From Gammaproteobacteria bacterium (GTDB lineage: Bacteria; Pseudomonadota; Gammaproteobacteria; Pseudomonadales; Azotimanducaceae_A), in assembly GCA_026713405.1 (NCBI GenBank), contig JAPOON010000048.1, positions 1-15,282 of the forward strand: a stretch of DNA of 15,282 bases. The letters run 5' to 3'. Each line of letters opens with the position of its first letter. Positions within the stretch are counted from its first letter, which is position 1. A model generated the notes under the pieces. That model ran no database searches, was not told where the DNA came from, and worked only from the letters and a program-made list of their open reading frames with translations. A program made the translations under genes and the position numbers. This document shows positions 1 through 7,657 of this stretch, piece by piece.

Positions 1-1
1 C

Positions 2-76
2 GAACCGTTCGAGGTCCTCACCCGGCCCACCGCGCTACAGCGCGAAGCCTTCAAACTCCTCGGCGTGCGTCCATAG
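2..76 (+). pseudogene. C-terminal end of a transposase (partial at left edge)
   Basis: An open frame enters from the left edge and stops at the TAG at 74-76, giving 24 residues that end in LTRPTALQREAFKLLGVRP. A tail with a Pro-Thr-x-x-Gln pattern followed by a short helix and Leu-Leu-Gly resembles the C-terminus of IS4/IS1634-type transposases. This is recognition by style only, since no catalytic residue is in the window. The adjacent IS3-family remnant supports a mobile-element context. Whether the full gene is intact cannot be judged here. It could also be the end of an unrelated protein. Confidence 0.35.
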
Positions 77-237
77 GACGTACCCAGTAACGACCACCCG
101 ATTTTTTTGAATTGACCCGAAAAACAACAGGTTAGATCGCGTGCCGCCTCGAAGTTCCGTTTAGAGTTTGGCGTCCGGCAACGCGGATCTCCCGGTCATG
201 AATCGGTACGGGTTTGTCGGAGGCCGTTTCGTGTGGG

Positions 238-480
238 TCATGCTGCCTCAGCCGCCCTTTCCAGTTGCTGAAAATACAGGCTCTCTTTCTTCGCCGGTGG
301 CAGGTCGTGGTTCGGTTGCAGCGGACGTCGGTTGTTGAACCAGTCCACCCAGCTCAACGTGGCGAACTCCACCGCCTCGAGGTTCCGCCACGGCCCCTGC
401 TGACGGATCAACTCCGTCTTGAACAACCCGATCACGGTCTCGGCCAGGGCGTTGTCGTACGAGTCGCCGACGCCGTCGAG
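238..480 (-). pseudogene. IS3-family transposase OrfB, 5'-truncated fragment
   Basis: Read on the minus strand, about 80 codons encode the end of an IS3-family integrase-core transposase. GDSYDNALAETVIGLFKTEL is the segment carrying the last catalytic Glu of the DDE triad. It is followed by the typical GPW, VEFATLSWVDWFNNRRP and PPA elements, and a TGA at 238-240. The homologous part begins near 477-480. Upstream of that the frame continues into unrelated sequence and meets a stop near 550. The other two catalytic Asp residues and orfA are therefore missing, and the element cannot make active transposase. An internal ATG at 435 gives an apparent 65-residue ORF but is not a real start. IS ends were not identified with certainty; the element's 3' end should lie between about 77 and 237. 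Confidence 0.85.
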
Positions 481-772
481 CGGTCGTTCACTGCAACTGA
501 AAACGAAGAGGAATTGCTGAACGCGCAGGATCTCCCAGCGCCGGACTCAGGCTTCCCCGGCCCGCCCCGCTTCGGAGAGGCGCCCGCGCCGGCTCGCGCC
601 AATCCCTTGCTCCCGGGCGCCCACTGGTCGCGCGGACACAGCAGTCCCCACTAGACGACCATCTCCTCGCAGAGCAGCCTGCCGCAACCGGCGACGAATG
701 GTCTCGGCTGGCAACCCAGGGAGACGACCGAATCGCTCAGCACCTGGCATGAGATGCCGTACAAAGAACGCT
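481..772. other. Non-coding stretch between IS remnant and DUF1800 gene
   Basis: About 290 bp of GC-rich sequence lies between the broken IS3 transposase and the DUF1800 start. Open frames exist on both strands (plus 214-654, minus 547-1140), but they show no recognisable domain and run into or across neighbouring genes. No convincing -35/-10 pair or terminator was seen. It is probably the breakpoint side of the IS insertion plus the upstream region of the plus-strand cluster. Confidence 0.4.
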
Positions 773-2617
773 ATGATGAGCCCCATGGGAGGCCAGACTA
801 TCCTTGCAATCCTGATGCTGGGGTGCGCGTTCTCCAGTGCCGGCGTCGCGGGCAGCGAGCACGACCCGCCGTCCTGGCAAGGCGCCCTCGCGCCGCTGCC
901 GGAATCCGCGTGGAATGCCGGCCGTGCGCTACATCTCCTGGAACGGGCGGGCTTCGGGGGCACACCCGAGGAAGTCCGTTCGCTGACCGCCCTGGGTCCC
1001 GCCGCGGCGGTGCGCCGTCTCGTGTATTTCGACGGCGTGCCGGAAGATGCCGTCATGCCGCCGTTCGACCACTCGGGGGTATTCGACCCGGGCCTGGACC
1101 CGTTTCCGCCGAGCCGGCCGGCAACCACGGAAGCGGCCAAGGCCGATGGCCAAGCCCTCGGTATTCAGGTCAAGCCCGCCGGTAACCGGCCCGTGCAGCC
1201 GGTGGTCAACAAGTTCTTCTACTGGCTCCGCGCAAGCAGCCTGGAAAGCAACCGCGTCGCCTACTGGTGGGCCAACCGCATGCTGGCCACACAGCGCCCG
1301 CTCCAGGAAAAGATCGCGCTATTCTGGCACGGCCATTTCGCCACCAACGAGGACAAGGTGCGCGACTACCGGAAGATGCTCCAGCAGGTCGAGCTGTTCC
1401 AGGCGCGGGGGCTCGGCAACTTCCACTCGTTGCTGGTGGCCGTCGCGAAGGACCCGGCCATGCTGGCGTTCCTCGATGCCGGCATCAACGTCAAGGGCTC
1501 GCCGAACGAGAACTTCGCCCGGGAGATCATGGAACTGTTCACCATGGGGCCCGGCAACTACACCGAGACCGACATCCGCGAAGGCGCGCGCGCGTTCACG
1601 GGATGGAACTTCCGGGGCACGGATTTCACCTTCAACGCAGAGCACCATGACGATGGCGAGAAGTCGTTCCTGGGCCGCACGGGTGACCTCGACGGCGAGG
1701 ACGTGATCGCCATCATCATGGAACAGGAGGCCACGGCCCGGTTCGTCGCCGCGAAGCTCTACCGCTATTTCGTGCGCGACGATCTCGACCCGGCGCTGGC
1801 CGGGATGCTCGGCGAACGGTTGAGCGCGCTCGACTTCGAGATCGCGCCCTTCCTCGAGATGCTGTTCGCGAGCCGCGATTTCCATGCGGGCGCATCCGTG
1901 GCGACGCGCATCAAGAGCCCCGTGGAACTCGCGATTTCCACCTACCGCAAGCTGGGGATGACCGAAGTGCCGGGCGTGCCGGACTTCAACTCGGTGACCG
2001 CCGCCCTGGGCCAGCATCTGCTGCACCCGCCGACCGTGGCCGGCTGGTCGCAGGGGCGCAGTTGGGTGACCCCCGGGCTGCTGTTCGAGCGGGGCAACTT
2101 CGTGCTCGACCTGGTGTTCCCGGACATCGCCTTCGTCCCGCCCGACCGCTATCCGCCCTACGGGCAGGAGATACTGGCGGTGCACGAGCGCGTGCGTTCC
2201 GGCATGGACATCTCGGCGGCGACAAAGCCGGTGGGCGTGGAAACCGGCATGGACGCCATGGCGGCATCCAACCTACTCGCCGACCGGGACGAGGCGTTCA
2301 ACACCCGTTTCGGCAGCTACCGCGGCTGGCAGTTGGCCATCGAGCGCGTGAAGCCCATTTCACGCCACACCGCGCGCCTCGACCTGGCCTCTATGGTCCG
2401 GCGCGCCGAACTTTCGACACCCCGCGAGGTGGTTGACTATCTCGCCGCCCGGTTCCTGTCGGTGCCGCTCGATGACGGCACCACGCAGGGCCTCGCGCAA
2501 CTGCTGTCGACGGAACTCGGCACGGGCGATATCGAGTCGGCGGCCACCTGGCTGGAGGAGCCGTTGCGCATTCTTCTGCACGCCCTGCTCAGCCTGCCGG
2601 AATATCAACTCGGATGA
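773..2617 (+). CDS. DUF1800 family secreted protein
   Basis: A protein of about 614 aa of the DUF1800 family (PF08811), whose biochemical role is not established. Hallmarks visible are LHLLERAGFGGTPEEV near the start, WWANRML and KIALFWHGHFATNEDKV in the middle, SPNENFAREIMELFTMG followed by a TGWNF element, and LHPPTVAGW toward the C-terminus. The ORF is open from 698, but the ATG pair at 773/776 places a Sec-type signal peptide (hydrophobic ILAILMLGCAFSSAGVAG) at the N-terminus, so this start is preferred. MLGC makes a lipoprotein signal conceivable, but Met sits where a lipobox normally has Leu. The stop is 17 nt before the GTG of a DUF1501 gene. This pairing recurs widely in bacteria and suggests a shared exported function. 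Confidence 0.9.
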   Translation: MMSPMGGQTILAILMLGCAFSSAGVAGSEHDPPSWQGALAPLPESAWNAGRALHLLERAGFGGTPEEVRSLTALGPAAAVRRLVYFDGVPEDAVMPPFDHSGVFDPGLDPFPPSRPATTEAAKADGQALGIQVKPAGNRPVQPVVNKFFYWLRASSLESNRVAYWWANRMLATQRPLQEKIALFWHGHFATNEDKVRDYRKMLQQVELFQARGLGNFHSLLVAVAKDPAMLAFLDAGINVKGSPNENFAREIMELFTMGPGNYTETDIREGARAFTGWNFRGTDFTFNAEHHDDGEKSFLGRTGDLDGEDVIAIIMEQEATARFVAAKLYRYFVRDDLDPALAGMLGERLSALDFEIAPFLEMLFASRDFHAGASVATRIKSPVELAISTYRKLGMTEVPGVPDFNSVTAALGQHLLHPPTVAGWSQGRSWVTPGLLFERGNFVLDLVFPDIAFVPPDRYPPYGQEILAVHERVRSGMDISAATKPVGVETGMDAMAASNLLADRDEAFNTRFGSYRGWQLAIERVKPISRHTARLDLASMVRRAELSTPREVVDYLAARFLSVPLDDGTTQGLAQLLSTELGTGDIESAATWLEEPLRILLHALLSLPEYQLG

Positions 2618-2621
2618 GAAT

Positions 2622-2628
2622 AAAGAGG
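2622..2628 (+). promoter_or_regulatory. Ribosome binding site deciding the GTG start of the DUF1501 gene
   Basis: AAAGAGG lies 5 nt before the GTG at 2634. The open frame extends upstream to 2433 inside the DUF1800 gene. This site, together with the position of the twin-arginine motif it gives, fixes 2634 as the likely start and implies co-translation from the same mRNA. Confidence 0.6.
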
Positions 2629-2633
2629 TCAGG

Positions 2634-3902
2634 GTGAATTCAGGGGAAAGCAGTAATCATCGACCGGGTTGCCGGGAGCCCGGCCACGTTCGTGATGACG
2701 GAGGAATCAACCGCCGACGGTTGCTGCAGGGCATTGGCGTCGGCGGATTGGCAGCCATTGCTCCTTCCTGGCTGCATGGATACGCAAAACCGGGCTCGTA
2801 CAACGATCGGGTACTGGTCGTCTTCGAGTTGTCCGGGGGAAACGACGGCCTGAACACGATCGTGCCTTACGCGGACGATAGCTATTACCGGCACCGCCCG
2901 ACCATCGGCATCCGACGCGAGGACCTGCTCGACCTGGACGACCACTACGGCTTCAATCCGGGCATGCTGGGCTTTCAGCGGCTGTGGCAGACCGGCGACC
3001 TGGCCATCGTGCACGGGTGCGGCTACGACAATCCCTCCTATTCCCATTTCACGTCCATGGCGTACTGGCACACCGCAGCACCGAACGGCGGCGACGAATA
3101 CGGCTGGGTCGGGCGCCTGGCCGACGTTCTGGACCCGAACGGCTCGCCAAACTTCCTGATTAACGTAGCTGCATCGCAGTCGCTGGCGGTGAATAGCCGC
3201 CTGCACGCCCCGGTGGTGTTCGATGACCCCGACCGGTTTCGCCGCAAGGCGTTCGCATCCACGCGCGCCGCACTCGAATCGCTGCCTGAGCCGAAGGAAA
3301 ACGCCAACGCCACACGGGCCTGGCTGCGGGATGTAGCGAGGAGCGCCCGGGAAGGCGCCCGCCTCGTGCGTGCGGCCTGGTCACGCTACGACTCACCGGT
3401 GGATTACGGCATCGCCCCGCTGGACCTGCAGAAGGTGGCCGCCTGCATCGACGGCGGCCTGCCCGCGCGGCTCTACTACGTTTCCTTCCGCAACAACTCC
3501 TTCGACACCCACGTACAGCAGCCGGCGCTGCATCAGCGTTTGCTGTCCTACGCATGCGATGCCATCCATGGCTTCATACGCGACATGGAACGGCTCGGGC
3601 ACGGCGACCGCGTCGCGGTGATGGTGTTCTCGGAGTTCGGCCGGCGGGTTCCCGAGAATTCGAATCTCGGCACCGACCATGGGGCCGCCAACCTGATGTT
3701 CCTGGCGGGCAAGCCCATACAGGGTGGACATTACGGAGAACCCCCCAGCCTCGTGAACCTGGCGGCAGGCGACAACCTCGGCGCTACGGTGGATTTTCGC
3801 CGCGTGTATGCGACAGCGATCGACGGCTGGCTGGGGAGCGGGCGGGCCGCGACGGTGCTCAAGGGCGACTTCGAGACGTTGCCGGTATTCGGAATCGGGT
3901 AG
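2634..3902 (+). CDS. DUF1501 family Tat-exported protein
   Basis: A protein of 422 aa from the GTG at 2634. Residues 25-31 read INRRRLL and are followed by an Ala/Gly-rich hydrophobic stretch, which is a twin-arginine (Tat) signal, so the protein is expected to be exported folded. Family motifs of DUF1501 (PF07394) are clear: VVFELSGGNDGLNTIVPY near residues 62-80, a central NNSFDTHVQQ element, and VFSEFGRRVPEN with LGTDHGAANLMFLAG toward the C-terminus. The fold is related to the sulfatase/alkaline phosphatase group, but no substrate is established. It follows the DUF1800 gene by 16 nt and precedes the guanidino-modifying enzyme by 18 nt, so all three are probably one transcript. Confidence 0.9.
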   Translation: MNSGESSNHRPGCREPGHVRDDGGINRRRLLQGIGVGGLAAIAPSWLHGYAKPGSYNDRVLVVFELSGGNDGLNTIVPYADDSYYRHRPTIGIRREDLLDLDDHYGFNPGMLGFQRLWQTGDLAIVHGCGYDNPSYSHFTSMAYWHTAAPNGGDEYGWVGRLADVLDPNGSPNFLINVAASQSLAVNSRLHAPVVFDDPDRFRRKAFASTRAALESLPEPKENANATRAWLRDVARSAREGARLVRAAWSRYDSPVDYGIAPLDLQKVAACIDGGLPARLYYVSFRNNSFDTHVQQPALHQRLLSYACDAIHGFIRDMERLGHGDRVAVMVFSEFGRRVPENSNLGTDHGAANLMFLAGKPIQGGHYGEPPSLVNLAAGDNLGATVDFRRVYATAIDGWLGSGRAATVLKGDFETLPVFGIG

Positions 3903-3920
3903 AGGGGGGAGCAGAAATTC

Positions 3921-4901
3921 ATGTCCATCGAGTTTCCGAGTGCCGCCCATCCGCCTTTCGAAGACGAGGCCGACCAGAAGCGGGTCTGGGGGCGGCGTTG
4001 GGGATGCACGAGCGAGGTTGGCATACTGAAGCTCACGCTGATGCAACCGCCTGCTCAAGCCGTGCTGGCAACCGACCCGGGACGGAACATGCCGGCCGGG
4101 TTCTCGAGCGATGAGGCCGATGAAGGCTGGTATTGGCAATCGGGAGAATGTGCCCCGCGTACCGATCTGCCTTACCGCGAGATGGAGGCTCAGTGGCAGC
4201 ACCTCGTGGACGTACTGCAGCACCACGGCGTCAAAGTGGTACGCCTGAACCAGGCGCGCGGCCGGTTCGCGAATTTCACGCGGGACGTTGCCATCGGCAT
4301 CGACGGCGGGGTCGTGGTCTGCCGGCTGGGCGGCGCCACCCGCCGCGGCGAGGAAAACGCTGCCACACGCACCCTTGCCGGCCTCGGTGTGCCGATCATT
4401 CGCACAATCACCGGTACCGGACTGCTCGAAGGCGGCAGTTTCGCCTGGATCAACGGTGAGACCGCTGTCGTCGGCCGCTCCAACTGCGTGAACGAGGAAG
4501 GGGCCGCGCAACTCGAGGAGGTGCTTCACCGGCAGGGCGTCGAACTGATCCGCACCGATCTCTCCTTCAACGAGATCCATCTCGACGGCGTGTTCAACAT
4601 GCTCGATGCGGATGTGGCGCTGGTCGACGTGCACAGATTGCCATTCAGTTTTCTCGAGGCGCTCCGCGAACGGCAGATTCATCTTGTGCCGCTCGGTGCG
4701 GACGATGACCGCTGGATCGTTAACGGCCTGGCCATCGCTCCGGGGAAGTACCTGGTCTCGGAAGGCGTCTCCGCGCCAACACGGCGGGCGCTCGAAACTC
4801 ACGATGTCGAAATCGTCACCGTGCCGTTCGACAAGGTGCACCTGAACGGTGGCGGCATCCGGTGCTCCACATGTCCGCTGATACGCGAACCGCTCGGCTA
4901 G
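3921..4901 (+). CDS. Guanidino-group-modifying enzyme (arginine deiminase / DDAH-like amidinotransferase fold)
   Basis: A 326 aa protein with the catalytic signature of the guanidino-modifying superfamily (amidinotransferase, arginine deiminase, dimethylarginine dimethylaminohydrolase). Visible are FTRDVAIGID (Arg121-Asp122), LLEGGSF (Glu170), FNEIHLDGVFN (His220) and GGGIRCSTCPL with the candidate nucleophile Cys315. Enzymes of this group attack the guanidinium carbon through a Cys thiol and release ammonia, an alkylamine or an amino acid. No signal peptide is seen, so it should be cytoplasmic. A strong Shine-Dalgarno (AGGGGGGAG, 3903-3911) precedes the ATG. It is distinct from the agmatine deiminase at 9724-10749, so its substrate is probably another guanidino compound. 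Its 3' end overlaps the MFS gene, suggesting translational coupling and that the transporter carries its substrate or product. Exact substrate is not determinable from sequence. Confidence 0.85.
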   Translation: MSIEFPSAAHPPFEDEADQKRVWGRRWGCTSEVGILKLTLMQPPAQAVLATDPGRNMPAGFSSDEADEGWYWQSGECAPRTDLPYREMEAQWQHLVDVLQHHGVKVVRLNQARGRFANFTRDVAIGIDGGVVVCRLGGATRRGEENAATRTLAGLGVPIIRTITGTGLLEGGSFAWINGETAVVGRSNCVNEEGAAQLEEVLHRQGVELIRTDLSFNEIHLDGVFNMLDADVALVDVHRLPFSFLEALRERQIHLVPLGADDDRWIVNGLAIAPGKYLVSEGVSAPTRRALETHDVEIVTVPFDKVHLNGGGIRCSTCPLIREPLG

Positions 4902-6061
4902 GCTTTCCGGGGCTTGACGGCCAGGTCTTTCTGACCCTGGCCGGCGCCATCGGCTTGACGGTGGCCAACCTCGGCACCTGGACCATGCCGATGATCATCG
5001 GCACCTTCGTGGACTCCGCCGGATTCTCCGGGTTGGATGCCGGGTTCCTGGCATCCGCTGAAGTTGGCGCCATGGCGGCCGCATCTCTTCTCACGGCGAG
5101 CCTGCTTGGCAAGCTCTCGCCGAGAACCCTGGCATTGACCGGCGTCGCAATGGTCGCCGTGGGGCACGCAATCACCCCTCAATTTCACACCGTGGCGGAC
5201 ATCGCCATTTGTCGCGCCGTGGCAGGTTTCGGCGGCGGCATGCTTTATGCCGCCGCCTGCGCAACCATAGCGAGGCTCGGTGACGGCGACCGCCGGTTCG
5301 CCATCGCGATGGTGATGCAGGGCATCCTGATCGCGGGCCTGCTTGCAATGCTGCCCATCGCCATCGATACCCATGGGGCAAACGGGCTGTTCCTGACACT
5401 GGCCGGACTGTCGCTGCTGGCTGTGCCAGTGTTCGCCCGCTACTCCCGCATTACGGAAAATCCAGCATCAACCGATGCCGGCAGTCCAGCGAAGGGTACC
5501 GCTGTGCCCTACTACGTCGCTGCGATGCTCATGGTGCCCATCGCCCTTGTGGCAACGCTCGAATTCTCGATGTGGTCGCAGGTCGAGCGCCTCGGCGATC
5601 GCCTTGGCCTCTCCGGTCAGGCCATCGGGCTCATCCTGAGTGCCGGAACCGTATTCGGCCTGCTCGGCGGGATCGCAGCAGCGATTCTCGGTACCCGTTA
5701 CGGCCGTCTGCCGCCGCTGCTCGCCGGGCTCACCCTGCAGATGCTCGCAACCGTCGTCTGCATCCTTGCGGCTTCGCCTGTCCCTTATGTAGTCGCCTAT
5801 TTCCTCTGGAGCGCCGCCCTTTTCTTCGTCGTCCCCTTTCTCTTCGGTACGGCATCGACCCTGGATTCAAATGGCCGCTGGGCGGCCGCAGCCAGCGGCA
5901 TGCTGTTGGTCGGCCAGATGTCCGGCCCCGCGCTGGCCGGATGGGTCGTTCACCGGAATGGCTACGACGGTCTGCTGTGGATGCTGGTGGCGGTCTCCAT
6001 CGCGGCCGTGGCCATGCTTACCGTCGCATTGAGGCTCGCAGCCGGTCATTCGAAAGAGTGA
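4871..6061 (+). CDS. MFS transporter (copy 1)
   Basis: A 396 aa integral membrane protein with about 12 hydrophobic segments in two halves, separated by a polar loop (ITENPASTDAGSPAKG). The acidic TFVDSAGFSG after TM1 and RAVAGFGGGMLYAAA in TM4 fit the major facilitator superfamily. I use the ATG at 4871; a GTG at 4862 is in frame and possible. Either way it overlaps the end of the guanidino-enzyme gene by 31-40 nt. It shares an unusual C-terminal pattern with the MFS at 13242-14429: a Leu-Ser-x-Gln-x-Ile-Gly element before TM7/8 and an LDSNGRW element in the late loop. The two look like members of one subfamily. Substrate is inferred from context only: an amine, amino acid or guanidino compound. 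Confidence 0.88.
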   Translation: MSADTRTARLGFPGLDGQVFLTLAGAIGLTVANLGTWTMPMIIGTFVDSAGFSGLDAGFLASAEVGAMAAASLLTASLLGKLSPRTLALTGVAMVAVGHAITPQFHTVADIAICRAVAGFGGGMLYAAACATIARLGDGDRRFAIAMVMQGILIAGLLAMLPIAIDTHGANGLFLTLAGLSLLAVPVFARYSRITENPASTDAGSPAKGTAVPYYVAAMLMVPIALVATLEFSMWSQVERLGDRLGLSGQAIGLILSAGTVFGLLGGIAAAILGTRYGRLPPLLAGLTLQMLATVVCILAASPVPYVVAYFLWSAALFFVVPFLFGTASTLDSNGRWAAAASGMLLVGQMSGPALAGWVVHRNGYDGLLWMLVAVSIAAVAMLTVALRLAAGHSKE

Positions 6062-6082
6062 CTCAAGCCGCAGCCGTCGCGC

Positions 6083-7127
6083 TCAGGCCCAATGCCCGAG
6101 GATGTTTCGAGCGACCTTGCGGCCGCTGGCGCAGGCGCCGCCCGTATGCGGCGCGCCGAGGTACTCGCCCGCGAGATACAGACCGCGTCGCCGGCTTTCC
6201 TGTTCGCCGATCACCGCCGCCATCTTCTTGACATAGCCCACCGGCATGTCGACCAAGTCGTCACCGCCGAGCACCACGATGTCGTCGATCATATGGGACT
6301 CGACGGGATGGAAGGGCTTCAGTAACTGCAGGCCGTAGCTCTGTAGCGGCAGCCCGCTTTCCAGCCAGCGTGCATGTTCCCGGCGGGCGAGGTCCACCTC
6401 CACCGACGGACGCTTGTCCCGGTCGGCCCAGTCCTGGGGATTGGCGCCCCAATAGTAAATGCGGCGCTTGCGTTCGTCCGGGTGCCTGCCGATATAACGC
6501 CCGTAGACGAATTCCCCGGGCGCGTACTCTTCCTTCAGCAGGTAACAGACGCTGGCGGCCTTGGTGAAGAACGTGGCTTCCAGCAATTCCCGCTGCTTGC
6601 GGCTCACGTCTTCGAGCAGGTGGAGGACATATTTGCCTTCCACCGCGCAGACCACTATGTCCGGTGTGATGGACTCTCTTGCGCCGTCAGACGTCAGGTA
6701 ATGGACGTGGTGCCGCCCATCCGCCCCAGGACGGCCTATGCGCATGACGGTCGTGTCGTAGCGTATGTCGACCAGTTCCGCCAGACGCCGGGTCAGTACT
6801 CCGATACCGTCGTGGGGAATGTTGAACTCGGCGTCCGGCTGGGCAAGCCAGGAAAGGGTGGCAACACAGGTACACCTGTCCGGCAGGCTGCCCCAGGCAT
6901 CGCAGACCGGGTCGATCCAGTAATCGACGATCTCCTGCCCGGCCTTGTTGCCCAGGACGCGCTTGAAGTAGCCCTCCAGCGACTCCCCATCGTAGTCGGC
7001 GCCGGTGACGATGTAGCTGGGGTCGACCTCGGCGCGATAGCGGGCCAGATCCGGCACCAGTCTCGGCAGCTAACGCCGACGACGACCAGAGGCCCAGCAG
7101 CAATCCCAATGCAATCAATCTGTTCAT
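6083..7127 (-). pseudogene. Disrupted FAD-dependent amine oxidase: signal peptide and body in different frames
   Basis: The minus-strand frame 7057-6083 encodes the central and C-terminal parts of a flavin amine oxidase/protoporphyrinogen-oxidase-like protein. The C-terminal FAD contact region reads LYLAGEYLGAPHTGGACASG. The N-terminal Rossmann motif (GxGxxG) that binds the FAD ADP moiety is absent, and the frame is closed by a TAG at 7070-7072. Just upstream, in another frame, an ATG at 7127 starts MNRLIALGLLLGLWSSSALA, a classic Sec signal peptide, which then runs out of frame into the oxidase body. The simplest reading is a once-exported oxidase that lost its FAD-binding N-terminal segment by an internal deletion that also shifted the frame. 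The ATG overlaps the cytochrome stop as ATGA, so the two genes were translationally coupled. A GTG at 7055-7057 could start the remnant, but the product should not bind FAD normally. The stop is 21 nt from the convergent MFS gene. Confidence 0.75.
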
Positions 7128-7495
7128 GGTTCTTCTCCAAATTCGACTTCCCACCACCGCATCAGTGTCCGGCAGGGTTCCTCTTCCAGCGATGCACAGC
7201 GCTGCCCGCCGAAGTGGGCCGGACGGCCGGGCATGAGGCTGCGCAGGTTGGCGAGCCTGAACACCAGCACGTTGTTCTCCGCCGACTGCCCTATCGCCAG
7301 GTACGTCAGCAGCTGCCGATACTCGACCGCCGGCCGGACATACCCGCGACCCGGGCTATGGCACATCACGCAACCGTTTTCGGCCAGTCTTGGCGCAACT
7401 TCCGCATTGAAAAACGCTTCGCCGTGCTCGTCAGCACCCGCCGGCACGGCAGCAAGCAACCCACACACCAGCATCGTCATCTTGAAACGATTCAT
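7124..7495 (-). CDS. Small exported c-type cytochrome, monoheme
   Basis: A 123 aa protein with an N-terminal Sec signal (MLVCGLLAAVPAGA, cleavage near residue 20) and a heme c attachment site, ENGCVMCHSPG, with Cys42, Cys45 and His46. Met88 in RSLMPGRPAHFGG is a plausible distal heme ligand. The size and single CxxCH suggest a periplasmic electron carrier. The next gene downstream (overlap ATGA) is the disrupted FAD amine oxidase, so the cytochrome probably took electrons from that enzyme in its original form. The ribosome binding site is weak. The gene appears intact, although its partner is not. Confidence 0.8.
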   Translation of the reverse strand: MNRFKMTMLVCGLLAAVPAGADEHGEAFFNAEVAPRLAENGCVMCHSPGRGYVRPAVEYRQLLTYLAIGQSAENNVLVFRLANLRSLMPGRPAHFGGQRCASLEEEPCRTLMRWWEVEFGEEP

Positions 7496-7521
7496 GTCCC
7501 GGTACTCTCAAACCCGCCCGA

Positions 7522-7572
7522 GCCGAAACACGAATTCGGCAGGTGGCAACGCCCCGCAACTGTTTGCGGGGC
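7522..7572 (-). other. Two stem-loops between TonB receptor and cytochrome genes
   Basis: A perfect 9-bp stem, GCCCCGCAA at 7551-7559 against TTGCGGGGC at 7564-7572 with a 4-nt loop, is followed on the minus strand by a 6-bp stem, GCCGAA 7522-7527 against TTCGGC 7535-7540. Neither is followed by a T-tract on the minus strand, so they do not look like canonical intrinsic terminators. They sit in the 162-nt gap between the receptor stop and the cytochrome start and could stabilise or separate the two messages. Confidence 0.35.
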
Positions 7573-7657
7573 CGAGTCTCGACCAATAGACGCCGTCGCG
7601 CAGAAAAATCCCGTCCGGCCTGCAGGACACCCGTACCGCATGGCCACTCGGTGTCTT

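Noticed and set aside
547..1140. 197-codon open frame on the minus strand near the IS remnant
   Set aside because: It overlaps the DUF1800 gene antisense. A short GLPAETIRRRLRQAALR stretch looks helix-turn-helix-like but is not supported by anything around it.
1319..2185. 288-codon open frame on the minus strand
   Set aside because: Antisense shadow of the DUF1800 gene, rich in repeated Arg/Glu/Val/His as expected for a GC-rich shadow frame.
3393..4841. 482-codon open frame on the minus strand
   Set aside because: It is antisense to the DUF1501 and guanidino-enzyme genes and spans their boundary; no recognisable motif.
7551..7572. Intrinsic terminator after the TonB receptor
   Set aside because: The stem is perfect, but no T-run follows on the minus strand, so it is reported only as a stem-loop.
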